Positions 1 to 11,408 of a stretch of 64,000 bases of DNA are shown in pieces; the stretch's first letter is position 1; the number at the start of each line of letters is the position of its first letter. The notes below the pieces were generated by a model that was not told the DNA's origin, did not search any database, and saw only the letters and a list, made by a program, of their open reading frames with translations. The position numbers and the translations under genes are program-made. Source of the DNA: Hydractinia symbiolongicarpus (lineage: Eukaryota; Cnidaria; Hydrozoa; Anthoathecata; Hydractiniidae); contig NC_079887.1 in assembly GCF_029227915.1 (NCBI RefSeq), positions 3,782,001 through 3,846,000 of the forward strand. Direction: 5' to 3'.

Positions 1-1685
1 ACACAAAGAAAGTACCCAGGGAGTAAACTCATTTCCCGAACGATTTTTTATATTATTATTTCACCACTAAAGCCCATGAGACTTGTAGTTTTTAAAAATG
101 TTTTCATTTTTGATGAGACGGTAAATAAAAGGAGTTTAATCGCCGGCAAACAAAAACCTGCGATTTCCCGTAAATCCCTGACTCGGCCCGTATAGTCGAA
201 TGTATACAAAGAAAGTACCCTGTGAGTAAACTCATTTCCAAAACGATTTTTTAAATTATTATTTCACCACTAAAGCCCATGAGACTTGTAGTTTTTAAAA
301 ATGTTTTCATTTTTGATGAGACGCTGAATAAAAGGAGTTTAATCGCCGGCAAAGGAAAACCCGCCATTTCCCGTAAACCCCGCACTCGGTCCGTATAGTC
401 AAAAGTATACAAAGAAAGTACCCAGGGAGTAAACTCATTTCCCGAACGATTTTTTAAATTATTTTTTCACCACTGAAACGCATGAGACTTGTAGTTTTCA
501 AAAATATTTTCATTTTTGATGAGACGCTTAATGCAAGAGGTTTAATCGCCGGCAGTTTTTAAAAATGTTTTCATTTTTGATGAGACGCTGAATAAAAGAA
601 GTTTAATCGCCGGCAAACGAAAACCTGCGATTTCCCGTAAATCCCGGACTCGGCCCGTATAGTCAAAAGTATACAAAGAAAGTAACCAGGGACTAAACTC
701 ATTTTCCGAACGATTTTTTATATTATTTTTTCACCACTAAAACGCATGAGACTTGTATTTTTCAAAAATGTTTTCGTTTTTGTTGGCACGCTGAATAAAA
801 GAAGTTTAATCGCCGGCAAACAAAAACCCGCCATTTCCCGTAAATCCCGGACTCGGCCCGTATAGTCATAAGTACACAAAGAAAGTACCCAGGGAGTAAA
901 CTCATTTCCCGAACGATTTTTTATATTATTATTTCACCACTAAAGCCCATGAGACTTGTAGTTTTTAAAAATGTTTTCATTTTTGATGAGACGCTGAATA
1001 AAAGGAGTTTAATCGACGGCAATCGAAAACTCGCGATTTCCCGTAAATCCCGGGCTTGTCCCGTATAGTCGAATGTATGCAAAGAGAGTACCCTGTGAGT
1101 AAACACATTTCCAGAACGATTTTTTAAATTATCTTTTCACCACTAAAACGCATGAGACTTGTAGTTTTCAAAAATGTTTTCATTTTTGATGAGACGCTGA
1201 ATAAAAGAAGTTTAATCGCCCGCAAACGAAAACCTGCGATTTCCCGTAAATCCCGGACTCGGCCCGTATAGTCAAAAGTATACAAAGAAAGTACCCAGGG
1301 AGTAAAATCATTTCCCGAACGATTTTTTATGTTATTATTTCACCACTAAAGCCCATGAGACTTGTAGTTTTTACAAATGTTTTCATTTTTGATGAGACGC
1401 TGAATGAAAAGAGTTTAATCGCCGGCAAACGAAAACCCGCCATTTCCCGTAAACCCCGGACTCGGTCCGTATAGTCAAAAGTATACAAAGAAAGTACCAA
1501 GGGAGTAAACTCATTTCCAGAACGATTTTTTAAATTATCTTTTCACCACTAAAACGCATGAGACTTGTAGTTTTCAAAAATGTTTTCATTTTTGATGAGA
1601 CGCTGAATAAAAGAAGTTTAATCGCCGGCAAAGGAAAACCTGCGATTTCCCGTAAATCCCGGACTCGGCCCGTATAGTCATAAGT
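1..1685. repeat. 8-unit HOR, copy 1
   Basis: Unit starts: 1, 204, 407 (264 bp), 671, 874, 1077, 1280, 1483. Markers that define the order are CTGACTCGG with TCGAATGT in the first unit, CTGTGAG in the second, the long unit, GTTGGCACG in the fourth, CGGGCTTGTCCCG in the fifth and TTTTTACAAATG in the seventh. The same order returns from 1686. The left end may be cut by the window. Confidence 0.8.
407..670 (+). repeat. 264-bp long unit 1
   Basis: The second 61-bp copy starts at 554. First copy has TTAATGCAAGAGG; second starts AGTTTTTAAAAATG and ends GCCGGC. This subtype is shared only with 3716. Confidence 0.95.
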
Positions 1686-3309
1686 ACACAAAGAAAGTAC
1701 CCAGGGAGTAAACTCATTTCCCGAACGATTTTTTATATTATTATTTCACCACTAAAGCCCATGAGACTTGTAGTTTTTAAAAATGTTTTCATTTTTGATG
1801 AGACGCTAAATAAAAGGAGTTTAATCGCCGGCAAACGAAAACCTGCGATTTCCCGTAAATCCCTGACTCGGCCCGTATAGTCGAATGTATACAAAGAAAG
1901 TACCCTGTGAGTAAACTCATTTCCAGAACGATTTTTTAAATTATTATTTCACCACTAAAGCCCATGAGACTTGTAGTTTTTAAAAATGTTTTCATTTTTG
2001 ATGAGACGCTGAATAAAAGGAGTTTAATCGCCGGCAAAGGAAAACCCGCCATTTCCCGTAAAACCCGCACTCGGTCCGTATAGTCAAAAGTATACAAAGA
2101 AAGTACCCAGGGAGTAAACTCATTTCCCGAACGATTTTTTAAATTATTTTTTCACCACTAAAACGCATGAGACTTGTATTTTTCAAAAATGTTTTCGTTT
2201 TTGTTGGCACGCTGAATAAAAGAAGTTTAATCGCCGGCAAACAAAAACCCGCCATTTCCCGTAAATCCCAGACTCGGCCCGTATAGTCATAAGTAGACAA
2301 AGAAAGTACCCAGGGAGTAAACTCATTTCCCGAACGATTTTTTATATTATTATTTCACCACTAAAGCCCATGAGACTTGTAGTTTTAAAAAATGTTTTCA
2401 ATTTTGATGAGACGCTGAATAAAAGGAGTTTAATCGCCGGCAAACGAAAACCCGCCATTTCCCGTAAACCCCGCACTCGGTCCGTATAGTCAAAAGTATA
2501 CAAAGAAAGTACCCAGGGAGTAAACTCATTTCCCGAACGATTTTTTAAATTATTATTTCACCACTAAAGCCCATGAGACTTGTAGTTTTCAAAAATGTTT
2601 TCATTTTTGATGAGACGCTGAATAAAAGGAGTTTAATCGCCGGCAAACGAAAACTCGCGATTTCCCGTAAATCCCGGGCTTGTCCCGTATAGTCGAATGT
2701 ATACAAAGAAAGTACCCTGTGAGTAAACACATTTCCAGAACGATTTTTTAAATTAACTTTTCACCACTAAAACGCATGAGACTTGTAGTTTTCAAAAATG
2801 TTTTCATTTTTGATGAGACGCTGAATAAAAGAAGTTTAATCGCCCGCAAACGAAAACCTGCGATTTCCCGTAAATCCCGGACTCGGCCCGTATAGTCAAA
2901 AGTATACAAAGAAAGTACCCAGGGAGTAAACTCATTTCCCGAACGATTTTTTATGTTATTATTTCACCACTAAAGCCCATGAGACTTGTAGTTTTTACAA
3001 ATGTTTTCATTTTTGATGAGACGCTGAATGAAAGGAGTTTAATCGCCGGCAAACGAAAACCCGCCATTTCCCGTAAACCCCGGACTCGGTCCGTATAGTC
3101 AAAAGTATACAAAGAAAGTACCCAGGGAGTAAACTCATTTCCAGAACGATTTTTTAAATTATCTTTTCACCACTAAAACGCATGAGACTTGTAGTTTTCA
3201 AAAATGTTTTCATTTTTGATGAGACGCTGAATAAAAGAAGTTTAATCGCCGGCAAAGGAAAACCTGCGATTTCCCGTAAATCCCGGACTCGGCCCGTATA
3301 GTCATAAGT
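1686..3309. repeat. 8-unit HOR, copy 2 (1624 bp)
   Basis: Unit starts: 1686, 1889, 2092, 2295, 2498, 2701, 2904, 3107. Markers match copy 1: CTGACTCGG, CTGTGAG, GTTGGCACG, CGGGCTTGTCCCG and TTTTTACAAATG. The unit at 2092 starts like the long unit of copy 1 and ends like the unit after it, so one 264-bp unit has been lost by an internal exchange. The unit at 2295 has no equivalent in copy 1. The net length is therefore 61 bp shorter than copy 1. Confidence 0.8.
2589..2610. repeat. Main dyad of the monomer (example copy)
   Basis: TCAAAAATG, then TTTT, then CATTTTTGA: a perfect 9-bp inverted repeat with a 4-base loop at unit positions 92-113. The two flanking ATGAGAC heptamers (unit positions about 76 and 113) form a direct repeat 37 bp apart around it. 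In the common TTTTTAAAAATG subtype, position 93 is T. That leaves a 7-bp core and, in + strand RNA, a G-U pair in place of G-C. In the TTTCCAAAAATG subtype the stem base changes again. The element recurs in most units and twice in each 264-bp unit. Whether it has a function (cruciform, protein site) is not shown. Confidence 0.8.
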
Positions 3310-3979
3310 AAACAAAGAAAGTACCCAGGGAGTAAACTCATTTCCCGAACGATTTTTTATATTATTATTTCACCACTAAAGCCCATGAGACTTGTAGTTT
3401 TTAAAAATGTTTTCATTTTTGATGAGACGCTAAATAAAAGGAGTTTAATCGCCGGCAAACGAAAACCTGCGATTTCCCGTAAATCCCTGACTCGGCCCGT
3501 ATAGTCGAATGTATACAAAGAAAGTACCCTGTGAGTAAACTCATTTACAGAACGATTTTTTAAATTATTATTTCACCACTAAAGCCCATGAGACTTGTAG
3601 TTTTTAAAAATGTTTTCATTTTTGATGAGACGCTAAATAAAAGGAGTTTAATCGCCGGCAAAGGAAAACCCGCCAATTCCCGTAAACCCCGCACTCGGTC
3701 CGTATAGTCAAAAGTATACAAAGAAAGTACCCAGGGAGTAAACTCATTTCCCGAACGATTTTTTAAATTATTTTTTCACCACTAAAACGCATGAGACTTG
3801 TAGTTTTCAAAAATGTTTTCATTTTTGATGAGACGCTTAATGCAAGAGGTTTAATCGCCGGCAGTTTTTAAAAATGTTTTCATTTTTGATGAGACGCTGA
3901 ATAAAAGAAGTTTAATCGTCGGCAAACGAAAACCTGTGATTTCCCGTAAATCCCGGACTCGGCCCGTATAGTCAAAAGT
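3310..3979. repeat. 8-unit HOR, copy 3 (first three units)
   Basis: Units 3310, 3513 and 3716 (264 bp) repeat the opening order of copy 1: CTGACTCGG unit, CTGTGAG unit, long unit with TTAATGCAAGAGG. The copy then gives way to diverged monomers. The following unit (3980) keeps the GTAACCAGGGACTAAAC mark seen at 671, so the break lies inside it. Confidence 0.75.
3716..3979 (+). repeat. 264-bp long unit 2
   Basis: Same TTAATGCAAGAGG subtype as 407, with CGTCGGC at the end of the second copy. Last long unit before 9663. Confidence 0.95.
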
Positions 3980-5196
3980 ATACAAAGAAAGTAACCAGGG
4001 ACTAAACTCATTTTCCGAACGATTTTTTATATTTTTTTTTCACCACTAAAACGCATGAGACTTGTAGTTTTCAAAAATGTTTTCATTTTTGTTGGGACGC
4101 TGAATGAAAGAGGTTTAATCGCCGGCAAACGAAAACCCGCGATTTCCCGTAAATCCCTGGCTTGGCCCGCATAGTCGAATGTATACAAATAAAGTACCCA
4201 GGGAGTAAACTAATTTCCCGAACGATTTTTTAAATTTTTTTTTCATCACTAAAACGCATGAGACTTGTAGTTTTTAAAAATGTTTTCATTTTTAATGAGA
4301 CGCTGAATAAAAGAAGTTTAATCGCCGGCAAACGAAAACCCGCGACTTCCCGTAAATCCCGGACTCGGCCCGTATAGTCAAAAGTATACAAAGAAAGTAC
4401 CCAGGGAGTAAACTCATTTCCCGAACGATTTTTTAAATTATTTTTTCACCACTAAAACGCATGAGACTTGTAGTTTTCAAAAATGTTTTCATTTTTGTTG
4501 GGACGCTGAATGAAAGAGGTTTAATCGCCGGCAAACGAAAACCCGCGATTTCCCGTAAATCTCGGGCTTGGCCCGCATAGTCGAAAGTATGCAAAGAAAA
4601 TACCCAGGGAGTAAACTAATTTCCTGAACGATTTTTTAAAGTATCTTTTCACCACTAAAACGCATGAGACTTGTAGTTTTCAAATATGTTTTTATTTTTG
4701 ATGAGACGCAAAATAAAAAAAGTTTAATCGCCGGCAAACGAAAACCCGCGATTTCCCGTAAATCCCGGGCTTGGCCCGTATAGTCAAAAGTATACAAAGA
4801 AAGTACCCAGGGAGTAAACTCATTTCCCGAACGATTTTTTAAATTATTTTTTTACCACTAAAACGCATGAGACTTGTAGTTTTCAAAAGTGTTTTCATTT
4901 TTGATGAGACGCTGAATAAAAGAAGTTTAATCGCCGGCAAACGAAAACCCGCGATTTCCCGTAAATCCTAGGCTTGGCCCGTATAGTTGAATGTATATAA
5001 AGAAAGTACCCAGGGAGTAAACTGATTTTCCGAGCGATTTTTCAAATTATTTCTGCACCACTAGAACGAATGAGACTTGTAGTTTTAAAAAATTTTCCAT
5101 TTTTAATGAGACGCTTAATGAAAGAGGGTTAATCGCCGGCAAACGAAAACTCGCGATTTTCCGTAAATCCTTGGCTTGTCCCGTATAGTCGAATGT
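3980..5196. repeat. Diverged monomers outside any HOR
   Basis: Units at 3980, 4183, 4386, 4589, 4792 and 4995. They carry many private changes: ACAAATAAAG and CATCAC at 4183, TTCCTGAACG and a CAAATATG dyad variant at 4589, and ATATAAAG, TTCCGAGCG, CTGCACCACTAGAACG and a 1-bp deletion at 4995. None of this run is repeated as a block elsewhere in the window. Monomers at HOR edges are often older copies that escaped homogenisation, and that reading fits here. Confidence 0.75.
4995..5196 (+). repeat. Most diverged monomer, 202 bp
   Basis: Unit with the most private substitutions I noticed. It has one base missing in the dyad region (about 5080-5095, where AGTTTTAAAAAATTTTCC replaces the normal stem), so the 9-bp stem is destroyed. 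The next unit starts at 5197 instead of 5198. Confidence 0.8.
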
Positions 5197-7023
5197 ACAC
5201 AAAGAAAGTACCCTGTGAGTAAACTCATTTCCAGAACGATTTTTTAAATTATTATTTCACCACTAAAGCCCATGAGACTTGTAGTTTTTAAAAATGTTTT
5301 CATTTTTGATGAGACCCTGAATAAAAGGAGTTTAATCGCCGGCAAACGAAAACTCGCGATTTCCCGTAAATCCCGGGCTTGTCCCGTATAGTCGAATGTA
5401 TACAAAGAAAGTACCCTGTGAGTAAACACTTTTCCAGAACGATTTTTTAAATTATCTTTTCACCACTAAAACGCATGAGACTTGTAGTTTTCAAAAATGT
5501 TTTCATTTTTGATGAGACGCTGAATAAAAGAAGTTTAATCGCCGGCAAACGAAAACCTGCGATTTCCCGTAAATCCCGGACTCGGCCCGTATAGTCAAAA
5601 GTATACAAAGAAAGTACCCAGGGAGTAAACTCATTTCCCGAACGATTTTTTATGTTATTATTTCACCACTAAAGCCCATGAGACTTGTAGTTTTTACAAA
5701 TGTTTTCTTTTATGATGAGACGCTGAATGAAAGGAGTTTAATCGCCGGCAAACGAAAACCCGTCATTTCCCGTAAACCCCGGACTCGGTCCGTATAGTCA
5801 AAAGTATACAAAGAAAGTACCCAGGGAGTAAACTTATTTCCAGAACGATTTTTTAAATTATCTTTTCACCACTAAAACGCATGAGACTTGTAGTTTTCAA
5901 AAATGTTTTCATTTTTGATGAGACGCTGAATAAAAGAAGTTTAATCGCCGGCAAAGGAAAACCTGCGATTTCCCGTAAATCCCGGACTCGGCCCGTATAG
6001 TCATAAGTACACAAAGAAAGTACCCAGGGAGTAAACTCATTTCCCGAACGATTTTTTATATTATTATTTCACCACTAAAGCCCATGAGACTTGTAGTTTT
6101 TACAAATGTTTTCATTTTTGATGAGACGCTGAATGAAAGGAGTTTAATCGCCGGCAAACGAAAACCCGCCATTTCCCGTACACCCCGGACTCGGTCCGTA
6201 TAGTCAAAAGTTTACAAAGAAAGTACCCAGGGAGTAAACTCATTTCCAGAACGATTTTTTAAATTATCTTTTCACCACTAAAACGCATGAGACTTGTAGT
6301 TTTCAAAAATGTTTTAATTTTTGTTGAGACGCTGAATAAAAGAAGTTTAATCGCCGGCAAAGGAAAACCTGCGATTTCCTGTAAATCCCGGACTCGGCCC
6401 GTATAGTCATAAGTACACAAAGAAAGTACCCAGGGAGTAAACTCATTTCCCGAACGATTTTTTATATTATTATTTCACCACTAAACCCCATGAGACTTGT
6501 AGTTTTTAAAAATGTTTTCATTTTTGATGAGACGCTAAATAAAAGTAGTTTAATCGCCGGCAAACGAAAACCTGCGATTTCCCGTAAATCCCTGACTCGG
6601 CCCGTATAGTCGAATGCAAACCAAGAAAGTACCCTGTGAGTAAACTCATTTCCAGAACGATTTTTTAAATTATTATTTCACCAGTAAAGCCCATGAAACT
6701 TGTAGTTTTTAAAAATGTTTTCATTTTTGATGAGACGCTAAATAAAAGGAGTTTAATCGCCGGCAAAGGAAAACCTGCGATTTCCCGTAAATCCCGGACT
6801 CGGCCCGTAGAGTCATAAGTACACAAAGAAAGTACCCATGGAGTAAACTCATTTCCCGAACGATTTTTTATATTATTATTTCACCACTTAAGCCCATGAG
6901 ACTTGTAGTTTTTAAAAATCTTTTCATTTTTGATGAGACGCTGAATAAAGGGAGTTTAATCGCCGGCAAACGAAAACCCGCCATTTCCCGTAAATCCCGG
7001 ACTCGGCCCGTATAGTCAAAAGT
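5197..7023. repeat. Nine monomers related to the 1-3979 HOR
   Basis: Unit starts: 5197, 5400, 5603, 5806, 6009, 6212, 6415, 6618, 6821. The first four repeat the order of 2498, 2701, 2904 and 3107 (CGGGCTTGTCCCG, CTGTGAG, TTTTTACAAATG, TTCCAG). Units 6009 and 6212 are a second round of the last two. 6415 matches the CTGACTCGG unit of 3310 but ends TCGAATGCAAACCAAG, a mark found again at 21113, 25295, 27528, 28949, 30776 and 34491. The block links the left-edge HOR to those in the middle of the window. Confidence 0.7.
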
Positions 7024-8241
7024 ATACAAAGAAAGTACCCAGGGAGTAAACTCATTTCCCGAACGATTATTTAAATTATTTTTTCATCACTAAAACGCAT
7101 GAGACTTGTAGTTTTCAAAAATGTTTTCATTTTTGATGAGACGCCTAATGAAAGAGGTTTAATCGCCGGCAAACGAAAACCCGCGATTTCCCGTAAATCC
7201 CGGGTTTGGCCCGTATAGTCGAATGTATACAAAGAAAGTACCCTGTGAGTAAACACATTTCCAAAACGATTTTTTAAAGTATCTTTTCACCACTAAAACG
7301 CATGAGACTTGAAGTTTTCAGAAATGTTTTCATTTTTGATGAGACGCTGAATAAAAGGAGTTTAATCGCCGGCAAACGAAAACCCGCCATTTCCCGTAAA
7401 CCCCGGACTCGGTCCGTATAGTCAAAAGTACACAAAGAAAGTACCCAGGGAGTAAACTCATTTCCCGAACGATTTTTTAAATTATTTTTTCACCACTAAA
7501 ACGCATGAGACTTGTAGTTTTCAAAAATGTTTTCATTTTTGATGAGACGCTGAATAAAAGAAGTTTCATCGCCGGCAAACGAAAACCTGCGATTTCCCGT
7601 AAATCCCGGACTCGGCCCGTATAGTCAAAAGTATACAAAGAAAGTACCCAGGGAGTAAACTCATTTCCCGAACGATTTTTTATATTATTATTTCACCACT
7701 AAAACGCATGAGACTTGTAGTTTTTAAAAATGTTTTCATTTTTGATGGAACGCTGAATAAAAGAAGTTTAATCGCCGGCAAACGAAAACCCGCCATTTCC
7801 CGTAAACCCCGGACTCGGTCCGTATAGTCAAAAGTATACAAAGAAAGTACTCAGGGAGTAAACTCATTTCCCGAACGATTTTTTAAGTTATTTTTTCACC
7901 ACTAAAACGCATGAGACTTGTAGTTTTCAAAAATGTTTTCATTCTTGATGAGACGCTGAATAAAAGAAGTTTCATCGCCGGCAAACGAAAATCTGCGATT
8001 TCCCGTAAATCCCGGACTCGGCCCGTATAGTCAAAAGTATACAAAGAAAGTACCCAGGGAGTAAACTCTTTTCCCGAACGATTTTTTATATTATTTTTTC
8101 ACTACTAAAACGCATGAGACTTGTAGTTTTCAAAAATGTTTTCATTTTTGTTGGGACGCTGAATAAAAGAAGTTTAATCGCCGGCAAACAAAAACCTGCG
8201 GTTTCCCGTAAATCCCGGACTCGGCCCGTATAGTCATAAGT
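7024..8241. repeat. 6-unit block (1218 bp), copy 1
   Basis: Units 7024, 7227, 7430, 7633, 7836, 8039. Diagnostic marks in order: GATTATTTAAATT with CATCAC and CGCCTAATG; CTGTGAG with TTGAAGTTTTCAG; a TTTCATCGCC unit; GATGGAACG; ACTCAGGG with CATTCTTGATG; ACTCTTTTCCCG with CACTACTAAAACG. Confidence 0.9.
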
Positions 8242-9459
8242 ACACAAAGAAAGTACCCAGGGAGTAAACTCATTTCCCGAACGATTATTTAAATTATTTT
8301 TTCATCACTAAAACGCATGAGACTTGTAGTTTTCAAAAATGTTTTCATTTTTGATGAGACGCCTAATGAAAGAGGTTTAATCGCCGGCAAACGAAAACCC
8401 GCGATTTCCCGTAAATCCCGGGTTTGGCCCGTATAGTCGAATGTATACAAAGAAAGTACCCTGTGAGTAAACACATTTCCAAAACGATTTTTTAAAGTAT
8501 CTTTTCACCACTAAAACGCATGAGACTTGAAGTTTTCAGAAATGTTTTCATTTTTGATGAGACGCTGAATAAAAGGAGTTTAATCGCCGGCAAACGAAAA
8601 CCCGCCATTTCCCGTAAACCCCGGACTCGGTCCGTATAGTCAAAAGTACACAAAGAAAGTACCCAGGGAGTAAACTCATTTCCCGAACGATTTTTTAAAT
8701 TATTTTTTCACCACTAAAACGCATGAGACTTGTAGTTTTCAAAAATGTTTTCATTTTTGATGAGACGCTGAATAAAAGAAGTTTCATCGCCGGCAAACGA
8801 AAACCTGCGATTTCCCGTAAATCCCGGACTCGGCCCGTATAGTCAAAAGTATACAAAGAAAGTACCCAGGGAGTAAACTCATTTCCCGAACGATTTTTTA
8901 TATTATTATTTCACCACTAAAACGCATGAGACTTGTAGTTTTTAAAAATGTTTTCATTTTTGATGGAACGCTGAATAAAAGAAGTTTAATCGCCGGCAAA
9001 CGAAAACCCGCCATTTCCCGTAAACCCCGGACTCGGTCCGTATAGTCAAAAGTATACAAAGAAAGTACTCAGGGAGTAAACTCATTTCCCGAACGATTTT
9101 TTAAGTTATTTTTTCACCACTAAAACGCATGAGACTTGTAGTTTTCAAAAATGTTTTCATTCTTGATGAGACGCTGAATAAAAGAAGTTTCATCGCCGGC
9201 AAACGAAAATCTGCGATTTCCCGTAAATCCCGGACTCGGCCCGTATAGTCAAAAGTATACAAAGAAAGTACCCAGGGAGTAAACTCTTTTCCCGAACGAT
9301 TTTTTATATTATTTTTTCACTACTAAAACGCATGAGACTTGTAGTTTTCAAAAATGTTTTCATTTTTGTTGGGACGCTGAATAAAAGAAGTTTAATCGCC
9401 GGCAAACAAAAACCTGCGGTTTCCCGTAAATCCCGGACTCGGCCCGTATAGTCATAAGT
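8242..9459. repeat. 6-unit block (1218 bp), copy 2
   Basis: Units 8242, 8445, 8648, 8851, 9054, 9257 carry the same diagnostic marks as 7024-8241 in the same order. Comparing by eye I found one difference, at the second base of the first unit (ATAC against ACAC). That is also the linked form expected at the crossover point. This is one of the youngest duplications in the window. Confidence 0.9.
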
Positions 9460-9662
9460 ACACAAAGAAAGTACCCAGGGAGTAAACTCATTTCCCGAAC
9501 GATTTTTTATATTATTACGTCACCACTAAAGCCTATGAGACTTGTAGTTTTTAAAAATGTTTTCATTTTTGATGGGACGCTAAGTAAAAAAAGTTTAATC
9601 GCCGGCAAACGAAAACCCGCGATTTCCCGTAAATCCCGGACTCGGCCCGTATAGTCAAAAGT

Positions 9663-9926
9663 ATACAAAGAAAGTACCCAGGGAGTAAACTCATTTCCCA
9701 AACGATTTTTTAAATTATTTTTTCACCACTAAAACGCATGAGACTTGTAGTTTCCAAAAATGTTTTCATTTTTGATGAGACGCTTAATGAAAGAGGTTTA
9801 ATCACCGGCAGTTTTCAAAAATGTTTTCATTTTTGATGAGACGCTGAATAAAAGAAGTTTAATCGCCAGCAAACGAAAACCTGCGATTTCCCGTAAATCC
9901 CGGACACGGCCCGTATAGTCAAAAGT
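9663..9926 (+). repeat. 264-bp long unit 3
   Basis: CCCAAACG at the left, ATCACCGGCAG at the junction, GCCAGC at the end, GACACGG. First of the 873-bp HOR series. Confidence 0.95.
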
Positions 9927-10535
9927 ATACAAAGAAAGTAACCAGGAAGTAAACTCATTTTCTGAACGATTTTTTATATTATTTTTTCACCACTAAAACG
10001 CATGAGACTTGTAGTTTTCAAAAATGTTTTCATTTTTGTTGGGACGCTGAATAAAAGAAGTTTAATCGCCGGTAAACGAAAACCCGCCATTTCCCGTAAA
10101 CCCCGGACTCGGTCCGTATAGTGAAAAGTATACAAAGAAAGTACCCAGGGAGTAAACTCATTTCCAGAACGATTTTTTAAATTATCTTTTCACCACTAAA
10201 ACGCATGAGACTTGTAGTTTTCAAAAATGTTTTCATTTTTGATGAGACGCTGAATAAAAGAAGTTTAATCGCCGGCATAGGAAAACCTGCGGTTTCCCGT
10301 AAATCCCGGACTCGGCCCGTATAGTCATAAGTACACAAAGAAAGTACCCGGGAAGTAAACTCATTTCCCGAACGATTTTTTATATTATTATTTCACCACT
10401 AAAGCCCATGAGACTTGTAGTTTTTAAAAATGTTTTCATTTTTGATGGGACGCTAAATAAAAGGAGTTTAATCGCCGGCAAACGAAAACCCGCGATTTCC
10501 CGTAAATCCCGGACTCGGCCCGTATAGTCAAAAGT

Positions 10536-10799
10536 ATACAAAGAAAGTACCCAGGGAGTAAACTCATTTCCCGAACGATTTTTTAAATTATTTTTTCACC
10601 ACTAAAACGCATGAGACTTTTAGTTTCCAAAAATGTTTTCATTTTTGATGAGACGCTTAATGAAAGAGGTTTAATCACCGGCAGTTTTCAAAAATGTTTT
10701 CATTTTTGATGAGACGCTGAATAAAAGAAGTTTAATCGCCAGCAAACGAAAACCTGCGATTTCCCGTAAATCCCGGACACGGCCCGTATAGTCAAAAGT
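10536..10799 (+). repeat. 264-bp long unit 4
   Basis: ATCACCGGCAG junction. Private G to T in GAGACTTTTAG. Confidence 0.95.
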
Positions 10800-11408
10800 A
10801 TACAAAGAAAGTAACCAGGGAGTAAACTCATTTTCTGAACGATTTTTTATATTATTTTTTCACCACTAAAACGCATGAGACTTGTAGTTTTCAAAAATGT
10901 TTTCATTTTTGTTGGGACGCTGAATAAAAGAAGTTTAATCGCCGGCAAACGAAAACCCGCCATTTCCCGTAAACCCCGGACTCGGTCCGTATAGTGAAAA
11001 GTATACAAAGAAAGTACCCAGGGAGTAAACTCATTTCCAGAACGATTTTTTAAATTATCTTTTCACCACTAAAACGCATGAGACTTGTAGTTTTCAAAAA
11101 TGTTTTCATTTTTGATGAGACGCTGAATAAAAGAAGTTTAATCGCCGGCATAGGAAAACCTGCGGTTTCCCGTAAATCCCGGACTCGGCCCGTATAGTCA
11201 TAAGTACACAAAGAAAGTACCCGGGAAGTAAACTCATTTCCCGAACGATTTTTTATATTATTATTTCACCACTAAAGCCCATGAGACTTGTAGTTTTTAA
11301 AAATGTTTTCATTTTTGATGGGACGCTAAATAAAAGGAGTTTAATCGCCGGCAAACGAAAACCCGCAATTTCCCGTAAATCCCGGACTCGGCCCGTATAG
11401 TCAAAAGT

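Noticed and set aside
407-670. Transposon insertion as the source of the 61-bp extra segment
   Set aside because: The extra segment is a copy of the monomer's own positions about 87-147. It has no terminal repeats of its own and no target-site duplication.
7071-7256. Short open frames of about 61-76 codons on the minus strand, recurring in many units (also 921, 2545, 9507, 33462, 55773)
   Set aside because: They are the same stretch of the repeat read again and again. Those I checked start at GTG or TTG, they end within about one unit, and 203 bp shifts the frame each time. There is no conserved codon pattern, and the window has no other sign of genes.
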